DNA of 64,000 nucleotides. Origin: Bryum argenteum. Taxonomy: Eukaryota; Streptophyta; Bryopsida; Bryales; Bryaceae. Where the stretch lies: positions 6,613,001 through 6,677,000 of the forward strand of contig CM073325.1 of the NCBI GenBank assembly GCA_037043015.1, read 5' to 3'. The position numbers were made by a program, and so were the translations under genes. Positions 42,795-55,302 of this stretch are shown here, piece after piece. Position 1 is the stretch's first letter, and each line of letters begins with the position of its first letter. Below the pieces are notes generated by a model. The model saw only the letters and a list, made by a program, of their open reading frames with translations. It ran no database searches and was not told where the DNA came from.

Positions 42795-45500
42795 ATGGCT
42801 TCGTTGAGATGGGTTAAAGTGCCAGGTGCCTGTAAAGTGCACCAGTCCGCTCCTCTGCGGCATGTGTCGGTGCGAGGCGTCTTGCGCGATACAGTAGCGG
42901 AATACACCATAGAGCAGACGTATGTCAACCCGCTCCAGAACGCCACCATCGCCGCGGCTTACACGTTCCCATTGTACGAGGGCGTGGCCGTCTCCGGATT
43001 CGAAGCAGAAGTGGATGGCCGTAGAGTCGTCGGCAGAGTGCAGGAGAGAGACGCTGCCAGGAGGGAGTTTGACGAGGCTGTGAAAGCAGGCAATGTAGCC
43101 AGTTTGTTGGAGCAGGAACGACCTGATGTGTTCCAGGCCTCAATTGGCAACATCCCTCCCGCCAAAACCATCGTCATTCGTATCACTCTCGTCTCTGAAA
43201 CCAAACACGACGCGGACCAGAATCAGGTAAGACTCGTATTGCCAACTACCATCGCGCCTCGTTACGGCGGCGGTGTTGGTGTGTTTAGCACCCCTCAATC
43301 CTCGAACTCGAAGCTGTCGGTGGAAATCTCTTGCGCTATGGCGACACCGATCACCTCCATCCAATCCCCTTCTCACACCATTCAAGTCCACCTCGGCTTG
43401 ACAAGGGTGAGCCTGACAGCGGACTCGTTCCTCGACCGTGACCTTGTGATCATCGTCCAAGCGCTGGGGTTAGATTCACCTCGTGCAGTGGTGGAGCGCC
43501 ATCCTAGAGATAGAACCCACGCTATGTCGTTGACATTCTCCCCCCGGTTCGCGCTTAACCCTCTCAAGTCCTCCGAGTTCATCTTTGTCGTGGATCGCTC
43601 GGGCTCCATGGGAGGCTCCAAGATTACGCAGGCTGGCGAGGCGCTGGAGCTATTCCTCCGTTCCATCCCGTCTGACGACCACTATATCAACATCATCGGA
43701 TTCGGTGACACTCACAGAGCGCTTTTTCCAAAGTCAGTCGCCTACTCTGTAGAATCGTTGAAGCTGAGCACCAAGTATGCGAGTGCACTTACGGCGGACA
43801 TGGGTGGCACGGAGATTACGAGCGCTGTCCAGGAAGTGTTTAAACGCCGTCGCCGCGATGTTCCAACCCAGGTGTTCTTGCTTACAGATGGGGAGGTATG
43901 GGATGTCGACACCCTAGTCCAGTGCATCAAAGAGGCCGTGGCGGAAGGCGAGAAGTCGAATGCCTTCGTAAGAATTTTCTCTTTGGGTATTGGTGCTTCG
44001 GTGTCCCATCACCTGGTTGAATCTGTAGCGAGAGCTGGGGGTGGATATGCCCAACTCGTTATGGAAGGCGAGGGCATGGAGAAGAAGGTAGTGAATATGC
44101 TGAAAGCAGCCTTGATGCCGCCCGTTACCAATGTGGGCATCCAATGGACCGCAGAGGATGCTCATGTCGAGGACGACTTCGAAATGGTCGAAGCTGCTGA
44201 AGAATCTTCTCAGCCTGCCAAGGGCACCATCATGGAGCCCAGCAAGGACCCCATCAGTCTTTTCTCTACTGTTCCTGAGCTTCCCCTGCCGACTCCACCT
44301 GCACCTGCGTCCGTGCTTCCTGACGTAGTAATTCCCATCCAGCAGGCGCCGTTCACGGTGCCAGCCTTATTCAGCGGCGCTCGCTTCACCATCTACGCCA
44401 TCCTCTCAGCGGAGACAACAGTTCCCAAGGAACTCGTACTACGAGGTTCGTCGGCGGACGGACCGGTAGAGCTCAAGGCGGAGGTGGTATCTACTGAAGA
44501 GGGGAAGACGATGTTGCACACATTGGCGGCTCGTGCATTGGTGCGCGACTTGGAAGAAGGAGCCTCCTTCATTCATGCTTTAGCGGAAGGCAGCTCCAAG
44601 CAGATGCTAACGAACCTTGGAATACATACGTTAAAAGAGGGAATAAAGTACAAAATCCATCCAGTGAGCGACAAGATAGTCTCGCAGCTCGCCAAGCAGA
44701 AAATTGTGGACCTTGCTTTGTCTTATCGGCTCTCCAGCAAGTACACTAGCTGGGTAGCAATTGACACGGAATGCAATCGAAGCATCATCCATGATAAGGT
44801 GCGGACGGACACATATGATGAATCGGCGGTATTAGACACAGTAGGGCGTCGTATGAGGCCATGTAAACGCTCCGTGAGGAAGCACTCAATCGTCCCAAGT
44901 CTCGGTGGACAGTATCAGTCCTCGCGGCACTGCAAGACGGAGCCCATACATTCAGCAGGTCCTATTAGGATGCGGATATCAGAGTCAGTAGGTCGTGGCT
45001 TCTGTAGTAGTTATAGAGGGAGAGAAGCATCAGAAATTCTTCCTTCATTACACTGCAGACTCAGACTAAGCAAGGTTATCGATGATGGTGAACTTGAGGA
45101 ACCAGCAGATGCACACACACGATTTTCCTCCCTCCTGCGCCATCAACAGTTCGATGGTTTGTTTCCTCTGGTCCCAGAGATTGCGGCCCTGTTCTCCACC
45201 ACCGTAAAAGAGCTGAAATGCAAGCTGGCCCAGGAGGTTTATAAGCTGGATGATGGAGTCCAACTTTCGGAGGCGGAGTGGGACAGCGTGTGGGCGACAT
45301 GTTTGGTGGTGGAGTTTCTGAAGCAACACTTACCCGATCTGCAAGAGGAGTGGGAGCTTGTTGTGGAGAAAGCACAGAAGCGACTGACGGCCATGGTGAA
45401 GAGTGCGGAGGGTTTTGAATCAATTCAACGGGGTGCAAGGGAGTGTATGAAAACACTAACACAGGTCGATCCAAGTGCGATACCGACTACGACTTCATAG
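42795..45500 (+). CDS. VIT and VWA domain protein
   Basis: A single uninterrupted frame of 901 residues from the first ATG (MASLRWVKVPGACKV). Residues about 5-135 form a VIT domain (VAEYTIEQTYVNP, AAYTFPLYEGVAVSGFEAEVDGR, NIPPAKTIVIRITLV). Residues about 258-430 form a VWA domain with a complete metal site (FVVDRSGSMGG, then MGGTEI and LLTDGEVWD). A linker rich in Pro, Ala and Glu and a C-terminal helical region follow, ending near EGFESIQRGARECMKTL. This is the layout of inter-alpha-trypsin inhibitor heavy chain and VWA5-like proteins; the plant members have no settled function known to me. There is no clear signal peptide, so a cytosolic location is likely. The lack of introns contrasts with its neighbours. 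Confidence 0.9.
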   Translation: MASLRWVKVPGACKVHQSAPLRHVSVRGVLRDTVAEYTIEQTYVNPLQNATIAAAYTFPLYEGVAVSGFEAEVDGRRVVGRVQERDAARREFDEAVKAGNVASLLEQERPDVFQASIGNIPPAKTIVIRITLVSETKHDADQNQVRLVLPTTIAPRYGGGVGVFSTPQSSNSKLSVEISCAMATPITSIQSPSHTIQVHLGLTRVSLTADSFLDRDLVIIVQALGLDSPRAVVERHPRDRTHAMSLTFSPRFALNPLKSSEFIFVVDRSGSMGGSKITQAGEALELFLRSIPSDDHYINIIGFGDTHRALFPKSVAYSVESLKLSTKYASALTADMGGTEITSAVQEVFKRRRRDVPTQVFLLTDGEVWDVDTLVQCIKEAVAEGEKSNAFVRIFSLGIGASVSHHLVESVARAGGGYAQLVMEGEGMEKKVVNMLKAALMPPVTNVGIQWTAEDAHVEDDFEMVEAAEESSQPAKGTIMEPSKDPISLFSTVPELPLPTPPAPASVLPDVVIPIQQAPFTVPALFSGARFTIYAILSAETTVPKELVLRGSSADGPVELKAEVVSTEEGKTMLHTLAARALVRDLEEGASFIHALAEGSSKQMLTNLGIHTLKEGIKYKIHPVSDKIVSQLAKQKIVDLALSYRLSSKYTSWVAIDTECNRSIIHDKVRTDTYDESAVLDTVGRRMRPCKRSVRKHSIVPSLGGQYQSSRHCKTEPIHSAGPIRMRISESVGRGFCSSYRGREASEILPSLHCRLRLSKVIDDGELEEPADAHTRFSSLLRHQQFDGLFPLVPEIAALFSTTVKELKCKLAQEVYKLDDGVQLSEAEWDSVWATCLVVEFLKQHLPDLQEEWELVVEKAQKRLTAMVKSAEGFESIQRGARECMKTLTQVDPSAIPTTTS

Positions 45501-46017
45501 CTTTCCGCACGTTCAAATGAAATCATTAGAGTGCAGTGGCTTCATTAGGCACCTTCATCACCGAATTCGCAACTCTATTGCTAATGGATCAAATGTAATA
45601 ATCATCATGACGAAACCTAAATAAATGAATGCTGAGCGACCAACAATTGCAACAATTGCATGTGGTCGACTACGGAATAGTACCCCAAGATTCATTGGAA
45701 TCAAAATATAATGTCAAAAGAGTTAAAACTTCATCATAATCTTGAAATAATAAAACTTCGATTGGGTGCATGCCAAGGTCAAGGAAACATCGATCAACTT
45801 GCAAAAAGAATGACCACCTTTGCTGTCTTGGGTTTTACGGATATAAAATTAAGAAAGTCGAAAATACTCATAGCATGTTACACCCTAAGTAACTGCTTGA
45901 AACATTGATACAGAAATGATCATACCAGCTAACTAGCTCGCTAAGCTTGAAGTCTGTCGACCATGTGGGTCATTCCGAGAATGCTTGCAGTAACGGGACT
46001 GTACCAGGAAATTCAAT
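45501..46017. other. Convergent 3' intergenic region
   Basis: Lies between the convergent stops of the VIT/VWA gene and murD and probably holds both 3' UTRs. No gene seen. Confidence 0.5.
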
Positions 46018-49000
46018 TCAGGTTGATACCACTCTGGCAAGCTCGGCGAAGACTTCGCCACGGTGCTCAAAATTTTTAAACTCGTCGAAACTGGCACACC
46101 CAGGACTCAGCATCACAGCGTCTCCTGCACCATCATTTCCAGCACAATTATTAGCTTCATATAGAAATTCGCCGACCTATAATAATGAAGTGCGGCTCTT
46201 CTTTCTTTGTCCCTAATACAAATAACATCACAAGCAGTTCTTGCACAAAATCAGAACCTTACATGAAGCTCAATGACTTTCAGTTATATTATATCGCTTC
46301 TGAGGAACGTATGGACAAGAATCTTTCTCATGATGCATAGAAGTCTCTAGGGTAGGTGCACAGAGGTAAAATTCCCAATAAATACCCTTGTTGTATTCTC
46401 TTTAGAATAAAAATTTATGTTTTCTCTTTACTTGATTGAATTTACGGCTACAGGATGTAAAATGATCCGGATCAAACAAGAACTGATTAGCAGGTTGAAG
46501 AGCTCTACCAGGTTCTGCAAGAGAGCGAGCAAGGTGAACTGCATCTGCTAGATGTTCAGTGTATTTGCATGGAATATCCAGGCCTGCGCTCCGCAATTCC
46601 TCCTCTATAGCAAGACCAGATGCTCCAAACTACAAAGGAAACACAGGTAAATGAGAGTAAAACACACAGCCAAAATCGCCCTTAACTTAACCAGTGATCA
46701 TATTCAAGGCTGCTTGAAATCGAACATGGTTTCTTCGTCCTCAAAGGATTAAGTCTGAGCAGCCAAATCAGTCATATGCACTAGCATTTATGCAACTCAC
46801 AAGTACAACAGCTCGATGCGATAGTAGATGTTCTACTAGGAGGCCGAATCCAAGTCCCTTGCCTTTTGCTCCAGCCTGCTCATGCATTAGATGGTACTCT
46901 CAAAGATCTGCCACATTGAAATTCATCGATCCATGTGGCATGGCACTCGAAACACCACACTTGGACTTGGTTCTAGCAATCTGGACATCAATGAAGTCTG
47001 CTCAAGAAACTCTAGCATCGAATGCAAAAGGGTAAGATAACAACCTTTGCTAAGCCTCCGAGCAAGACCACTGCTTTCTTGCCTACAAGCCCTCGAAGAC
47101 CAACCAAGGTAGCATCCACATTGGTGGCCTTACTGTCGTTCAACCACAACACGTCCCGATCGTCTTTACACACTGGCCAAGCCGATAAATAACAAGTCAT
47201 TGAATTGCGCCAACAAAATCTTAAGGGAGCACTTCAGGAGATACTTTTTAACAGAGAGCTTACCGATTTCCATGCGATGTGCAGGGGTCTTCAGGAGAGG
47301 AATAGCTGCTTGAATGTCGTCTGATTGAAGACCAACGTCTAGAGATAAAGCAAGAAGAGCAGCTGTTCCCGCATTATGAGCATTGTGCGCACCGATAGCC
47401 TGTAGACCACTTAAGTACAAGCGTGCCTCTATGCCTGTCGTTGGCACCACAACTATTGCCCTTCGAGCATCCCTATCCAACTTCGAAAGCAACAACATCG
47501 TTAGAATCCAATAAGGAATCACTCAAGAAACCTTAAGGATATTCCCCTACATCGATATCCCTTTTTGTATTACAGCACTGTAACATTGGTACATACTTTA
47601 TGGTGATGGCGTTACCATATGAGCTCATTATGAAGGCTATAACATGAAAATGCTTATCAAAAACAAAGACAACCATACTCGAAGATGAAGAGTATATTTT
47701 CTGTACAGTCGTTAAGAACAATTATCAACAACAAAAAGAAGAAAGAAGTTATGGCATTAATGTAGGTGACACTTGATAGTACAAGATCTGTAGGTTTTGG
47801 AATAGAGAAGTGCGCAAGCTTGAACAATAAGTGCTCTTTAATTTAGAACACATGTTGCAAAAGATACTCACTTGAACACCAGGAAGGCCTCCCATCCATG
47901 CCCTCGTTGCTTGCGATCCAGACATGGCAGCCAGCCGCCTCAAAAAAGCATCAGCTGTGAAATCAAAGAGAGGGTTATTCAATGCTCACGTTCCACTGTC
48001 AAATACAGAAAAGAAAAGGGATAATCTGTGGCTCTCACACTGAGGTATGATTGCAACGTCAGAAGCCTCCATGCGCGAAAATATTCGGCATTTCGTCGTT
48101 CCATAAGCCTCCATGGTTTTATGCCTCTCCAAGTGATCGGGTGTCAAATTGAGAATGGCCGCCACCTGACAAGACATTACTGTCACTTTCCCATATCGAA
48201 ATGACAAATGTGAACCTCAAAGTTATCCAGTAAGGTAAAAACTTCAACGACAAATTGGAGATGTCAATATGATGGACAATACCTTCGGATGGAAAGACCC
48301 TGGGAGCTCCAGTTGGTAACTGCTCACCTCCACTACTGCTACCTGGCAAACTATATCCTCATAAGTGCTCCTCAAACGAAAGTCCGTATCCTCAACAGTA
48401 ACATGTTAATTCGTAAAGACATAATTTCGACTTAATGATACAATTTGAATTGTTCTTTGGAGATTCATTTTAACTCCACTGCCTGTTGAGGGGAGGTCTT
48501 ATAAAGCTTTGAGTAGGTAGTGCAAGTGAGCGCTACGAATAGAGCTTCACTGGCATGAATATGTGCAGTAAGATTCTCATGAGCTCATGAAAGGGTTGAA
48601 GGGGACTTGCATTGAAAGGAGGGTCCTCTGCAGGGAACGCAAGGCATTGCAAAACACCCTCTGACAGTGGAGTGCCGAGGTTACCGCCCACAAATGTCCG
48701 CACTCCTGCGTTCTTCAAGAACTGGAGAAGCAACCATATGCAACAATAAGCAAACATTGATGCTGCTACCGAACCTAGAAACCAAGTACCCAGCTAAGGT
48801 TGTTAATAAGAAGCTTCATCAACCTGGCCTGTGAACGTCGTGACGGTAGACTTGCCATTGGTTCCTGTCACCGCCGCTACCTTCACACTCTGTGGGAGAG
48901 CTGCCGCTGCAAATCCTAGTTCTGAAAACGCTGGCACCCCCTGAAAACTCCATACCCACACTTCATTGAGCGCCATCGGCACCCCACAAATCAAGACTAT

Positions 49001-50512
49001 AATCAGAACATATTATTATTGCTATTCATTCAAAGTGTCTTGGTCCATACTTCGGTGTGGTCCATGAAAAATGTAAATGTACATGGACATCACGAGTTCA
49101 AAGAGCTCATAGAAATATGAGCATACTCACAGATTGAATGGCGGCAGCAATGTCAGTCTGTGTAAACGGAATGCCGGGAGAGATGACTAACTGTGATGCT
49201 GTCAGAAAAGTCTCGCGATTATGTGGTCCAAGCTCTGTGTGAACTCGAGTTAAGTCACACCCTTCGAAAGTAGCGTCTTCCTGCCACATCGTCACGTCTC
49301 TGCTTTAGTACATGCACTAAGAATAAGTCGAGTGGGAAATCCATCATATTGGCCTTCTTCATGCATTTCAAAAACTTTTTAAAACCAAAGCTAAGATTAA
49401 ATTGAAAATTCAAGACACTAAACTTCGTTGCATGTATCGTATAAGATCAAATTATGGAAAGAAGAAACTATAATCTCAACAAAAAGGCCAAACCTCCAGC
49501 GGCAGACAGGAGGGGTTGGAATCCAAGGCCACCACATCTGCACCACGAGCCAAGGCCAACTTCACAGCTGCCCGCCCAGATGCTCCTAACCCTACCACCT
49601 GTAGCCCTCAAAGGTCAAATATCAACTGCTCGGCGGCCAAATTTGAATCTGTGAAGAATATTGCATTTCTCCATCATGTAATATTTAAACATTGGAGGTA
49701 AGAAAGTCCTCATATAATCTAAGTATTGATAGCTTCCAAAATGAGAGCTTCCAGGGGCTATTGCATGAACAATTCTTGAACGGAATCATGGCCAAATCTT
49801 TACGGATTTGTGGTCATAGAACAACCAATTTGCTTGATCATATTGTACCACCACAATCAAACAGTAACAATTCATGCAGTGCACCAAAAGCAGATACGGT
49901 TTAAACAAAAGAATGTCCCCCCAAAACTGCCGAAGATAATCGCAATTTTAGCGATGGAGAAGCCTTTTTGAGATTTGAGAACTTCTCAAGGGTTTGTGTG
50001 GCAATCGATACTTTTTCGAGGATTTCAGGTGACACGTGCAATGCTCAATGATAAACAAGATGATTTTGGGATCCCAAAACATGTTCAATGGTCATTTCAA
50101 GAGCAAGAATACTTTGACCGCGTCCAGCAAAATCTGTTACTCGAATTATGGCTTTACTTACAGCGACTGTCTTCCCATTCAAATCCTGGCGAGCTTGACA
50201 TGTAATCCCAGTTGATCTCCTCCTGCTTGGCGTTATCCTCCCAATTGAAATTGAATTCTCACATTGTAAACCTAAATGCAAGAAGAATTCAACAACGATA
50301 CGGACATCACATGATATCAAACAACAAAACAACATGCTTATAATCCTCACCATCAAAGGCTCATTGCCACATCCAATTCAAATACCTCTAACATCAGTCA
50401 CATTTTTCTCAGAAGTGAGAGTTGGATGCGTGATTGCAGAGATGGGATTGAGCACACCTGACGAGGACATGGGGAGGCGTCGCGCGGCCATGAGCTGCAG
50501 CGACGACGCCAT
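46018..50512 (-). CDS. murD: UDP-N-acetylmuramoyl-L-alanine:D-glutamate ligase, plastid
   Basis: Fourteen exons in coding order: 50512-50386, 50271-50162, 49598-49494, 49280-49131, 48940-48824, 48721-48611, 48342-48283, 48165-48039, 47954-47872, 47480-47264, 47172-47045, 46875-46801, 46629-46509, 46124-46018. The 1,638 nt encode 545 residues, about a bacterial MurD plus a transit peptide ([18 protein letters not shown]). Landmarks: [12 protein letters not shown] at the N-terminal domain, [11 protein letters not shown] loop (about 190), [27 protein letters not shown] (about 415), and the C-terminal [20 protein letters not shown]. The enzyme adds D-Glu to UDP-MurNAc-L-Ala for peptidoglycan, here presumably the plastid envelope wall. 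Exon 6 uses a GC donor (AAT|GCAAGT). All key motifs are intact. Confidence 0.95.
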
Positions 50513-50913
50513 AGCCACAAGAGCACAGACAATTGGAGCTTCAGGGGTACTAGAAAGGGTTTTAGTCAAGGATGAACAAAACCCCCACGGATGAAATCTG
50601 TCCTTATATTCACGGCGCTTATATAACCACCTTCAACCTTTCAGGGGGATGCTGCAATTCCTGTAAAGGACTCGGTCGGAATGCGGAGATAGTGTCAGGT
50701 TCGTGCATTCGTAATTTGCACTAGCTTTTCGAGAGCTCTACTTGCGAGGCTGGTTTTTCTTTTTTCGTTTTGCTGCTGCGGAGAAGACTACAAGTACTGA
50801 TTTCACCCAAATTACGTATCGTAGCAAGTGAAGCCTTGTTCTTGTTCTTGAGTGAATTTTCCTTTGCTTGTTTTGGTAGCAGGGGTTTGTGGGTTTAGCG
50901 AGCGAGCTCGAAA
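50513..50913. promoter_or_regulatory. Shared murD/ISPF intergenic promoter region
   Basis: 401 bp separates the two divergent start codons. It must hold both leaders and probably a bidirectional promoter. I see no clear TATA box on either side. Both genes encode plastid enzymes. Confidence 0.55.
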
Positions 50914-52873
<1,960 letters not shown>

Positions 52874-53667
52874 CTACACCACAACTGCCTGGCTATGTAG
52901 AAATTCTTTGAATGTGTTTTTTTGGAGTCTCAGCTCCTGTGGATTTAGATACTCTTCAATGTACTGTACCTCCATTAGACTGACATTTACACCTGAATTA
53001 AAGATGTTGAGAACCATCGAAGTCGATGTGTGCGTAGACTTTTGCAAGCATGTATTGTGACTGGACGGTTTGAAAGTATTTTACACTAAAGTTGCAACTA
53101 TGAATTTTTTTCCTTCAGCATTCTTAACAACTTCTTTCAACTTTAAATCGTTAAAGAATGTCGATTTCAATTTTTCTGTGTAAAGATTTACAATCTAATG
53201 CTATCAGTACAATCTCATCAAGCATGCTCCTATACATCCTACTACGAACCCTACCAAAAAAAACTGCTAGTATTTATCTTGGTATACATGCCTTGTTGTA
53301 TTTTATAAATACAAGAAAATAATTGCAAAGTTATTTTGTGGATCCAAGCTTGCACAACTTACATTTAGTAAAAAAAATGGAGATTTTAAAAACAAGATAC
53401 TAAAAGGTGAAGGATAGAATGTTTCATGTCCTTAAAAGTGGAAAAAGACAACATGCTTTCACGTGGATGATCTCTGCAAACTGATTTCTACTGACACCAA
53501 TCTTCAAATTGTGCAGTGAAATGCCAAGCATTGCTACTCGACAATGGAAAAACAAATCATGCAATAACAAGGTAGAATTATTTTATTGAAGCTCTGAAGG
53601 CAATTCATGAACTTTCAAACACTTATTGTAAGAAACTGAAAATTGGAAATACATTTCACTCTCAATA
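52874..53667. other. 3' flank of ISPF and intergenic DNA
   Basis: Contains the ISPF 3' UTR and AT-rich DNA. No gene seen. Confidence 0.5.
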
Positions 53668-54047
53668 GAGAAATCCGCTAAGTACAACGGACTGGGGACG
53701 AGAACACCCAGTTTTGGTCGGACTGGGGACGAAACGTCGAACTGGGCACCAACTTTTTACACTACGATCGAACTGGGGGCTAAACTCAAGAATGCACCGA
53801 TTGTGATGGTATTCCGAGTTTGGTCCCTAGTTCGACTTGGTGCCCAGTCCGCAGCACACCGAGAAGCTAGAGTGAAGAGTTCGGAGGGGCAGCGCCGAGC
53901 GCCGAACATCTGGTCCCCAATTTCGTGCATTTGGTCCCCAGTTTGCTCTACTTAGCGGATAACCGAAAACTGGGCACGAAACGACGGACTGGGGACCAAC
54001 TGGGGATCAACTAAGGTCCAAACTGGGGACTACTTAGCGGATTTCTC
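53668..54047. mobile_element. 380-bp MITE with ACTGGGGAC repeats
   Basis: Perfect 17-bp inverted termini GAGAAATCCGCTAAGTA, flanked by TA on both sides (53,666-53,667 and 54,048-54,049). The inside is packed with ACTGGGGAC/GTCCCCAGT and ACTGGGCAC motifs in both orientations. A second internal copy of CTACTTAGCGGAT lies at about 53,948. The TA duplication suggests the Tc1/mariner group. Non-coding. Confidence 0.85.
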
Positions 54048-54275
54048 TAATGTATACAAATTTTTTTGTTGTTCACTATACAAATGAATGAAACTTGGAT
54101 TTCTCAAATTGATACTTCAGTGAGATAACATAGCTTTTAAAGCATTAGATTATAGTACATGATCAGGTACTAAAAGTGAGTCGAAGTAGTACTCCTACAG
54201 TTTTAGGATTGTCGAATAAAAACTGGTACAACGTTAAGTAATTGGTAACTTGATATCTTGAGTTATCAATTCATT

Positions 54276-54701
54276 ATGGGCCCAAAAAAGGATGGAGTAG
54301 ACGCAGATATAACCAAAGCTGCAGCCTCATACGTAAAAGAAGCTGGAGCTGCGGCAGATAAATTCATAAAAAGTGCACCAGCATCAAGATCTGGATCTCC
54401 TACTCCTGATGGTGATCATTCAGAGTATGAACAAGTTAAATCAACGTTCATGAAAAGTGCAAACGATGGTAAAGACAAATTATTGGAAGCAATGGACAAG
54501 ATTGAATATGGTTCACCACAAACTAGAGCTAAAGAAAACCTAAAGGAAGCTAAAGCAAAACAAGAATCCATGGAAAAAGGTCGATCGCAAAACTTGAAAG
54601 TAGAATTAGATGGTCGGATCTTAAAACCTGATGAATACACAGTTGAAGTTCAGGGTCCAAAAACTATTGTGAAGATCACAAGACCCAAATTAAATGAGTA
54701 G
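54276..54701 (+). CDS. Small orphan protein
   Basis: An intronless frame of 141 residues from ATG at 54,276 (MGPKKDGVDADITKAAASYV). The N-terminal half is Ala/Lys/Ser-rich with a short SRSGSPTPDGD turn. The centre is helical and charged (ENLKEAKAKQESMEKG), and the end looks beta-rich (LKVELDGRILKPDEYTVEV). No family recognised. Codon use is A/T-ending, unlike the G/C-rich codons of the neighbouring VIT/VWA gene. It could be a young gene, a captured fragment or a chance ORF; the ordered composition favours real coding. Confidence 0.4.
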   Translation: MGPKKDGVDADITKAAASYVKEAGAAADKFIKSAPASRSGSPTPDGDHSEYEQVKSTFMKSANDGKDKLLEAMDKIEYGSPQTRAKENLKEAKAKQESMEKGRSQNLKVELDGRILKPDEYTVEVQGPKTIVKITRPKLNE

Positions 54702-55302
54702 CTGCATGCAGTTGGACAACGAAAGTGTAAAATAATTTGGCCTTTCAGTATTCAGCATTTGAAGATCATGTGATTGTTTCAAGGCCGTGACCTCTTCATC
54801 TTGGAATATTCAAAGTAGATAAGTCAAAAATCTTTGCACTAGGCAACCAGAAACGAACTTTTCAAATGAGATGACGAGCTATGATATCTACTCCAAAAGT
54901 ACGCCAAGCAAATGTCGTCAAATCATGTATGATTTTAACATACTACGACTTTTTAGTTGCATTCACTTTCAACTACTGGTACACTTTGATTGGAGTAGAA
55001 ATGACACAATAAAATTCACTGATGAACCAAAGAGTGACTCCATTTTAAGCAAGCTGTGACTTTTGTAAGTTGCAGAGATCTTTCTTGATCAACTCTGCAT
55101 TACAACTCTCAATTTTGATCACTCATGAGCAAGATTGTTTTTCTCTTTTTGCTTTCGTTATCAAATAAAAATGCAAGAAACACTAAGCAGGTCAAAACTT
55201 CTACATGTTTTAAGTGGCGCCCCTCTTTGAAGGAGCATTCTCAATCTACACTACATGCCGCTTTGTTAACAAACAGCAATACCTTCATTGCTGCTGCTGC
55301 TG
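54702..55302. other. Intergenic DNA
   Basis: AT-rich; includes the presumed NOL10 3' UTR at the right end. No gene seen. Confidence 0.5.
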
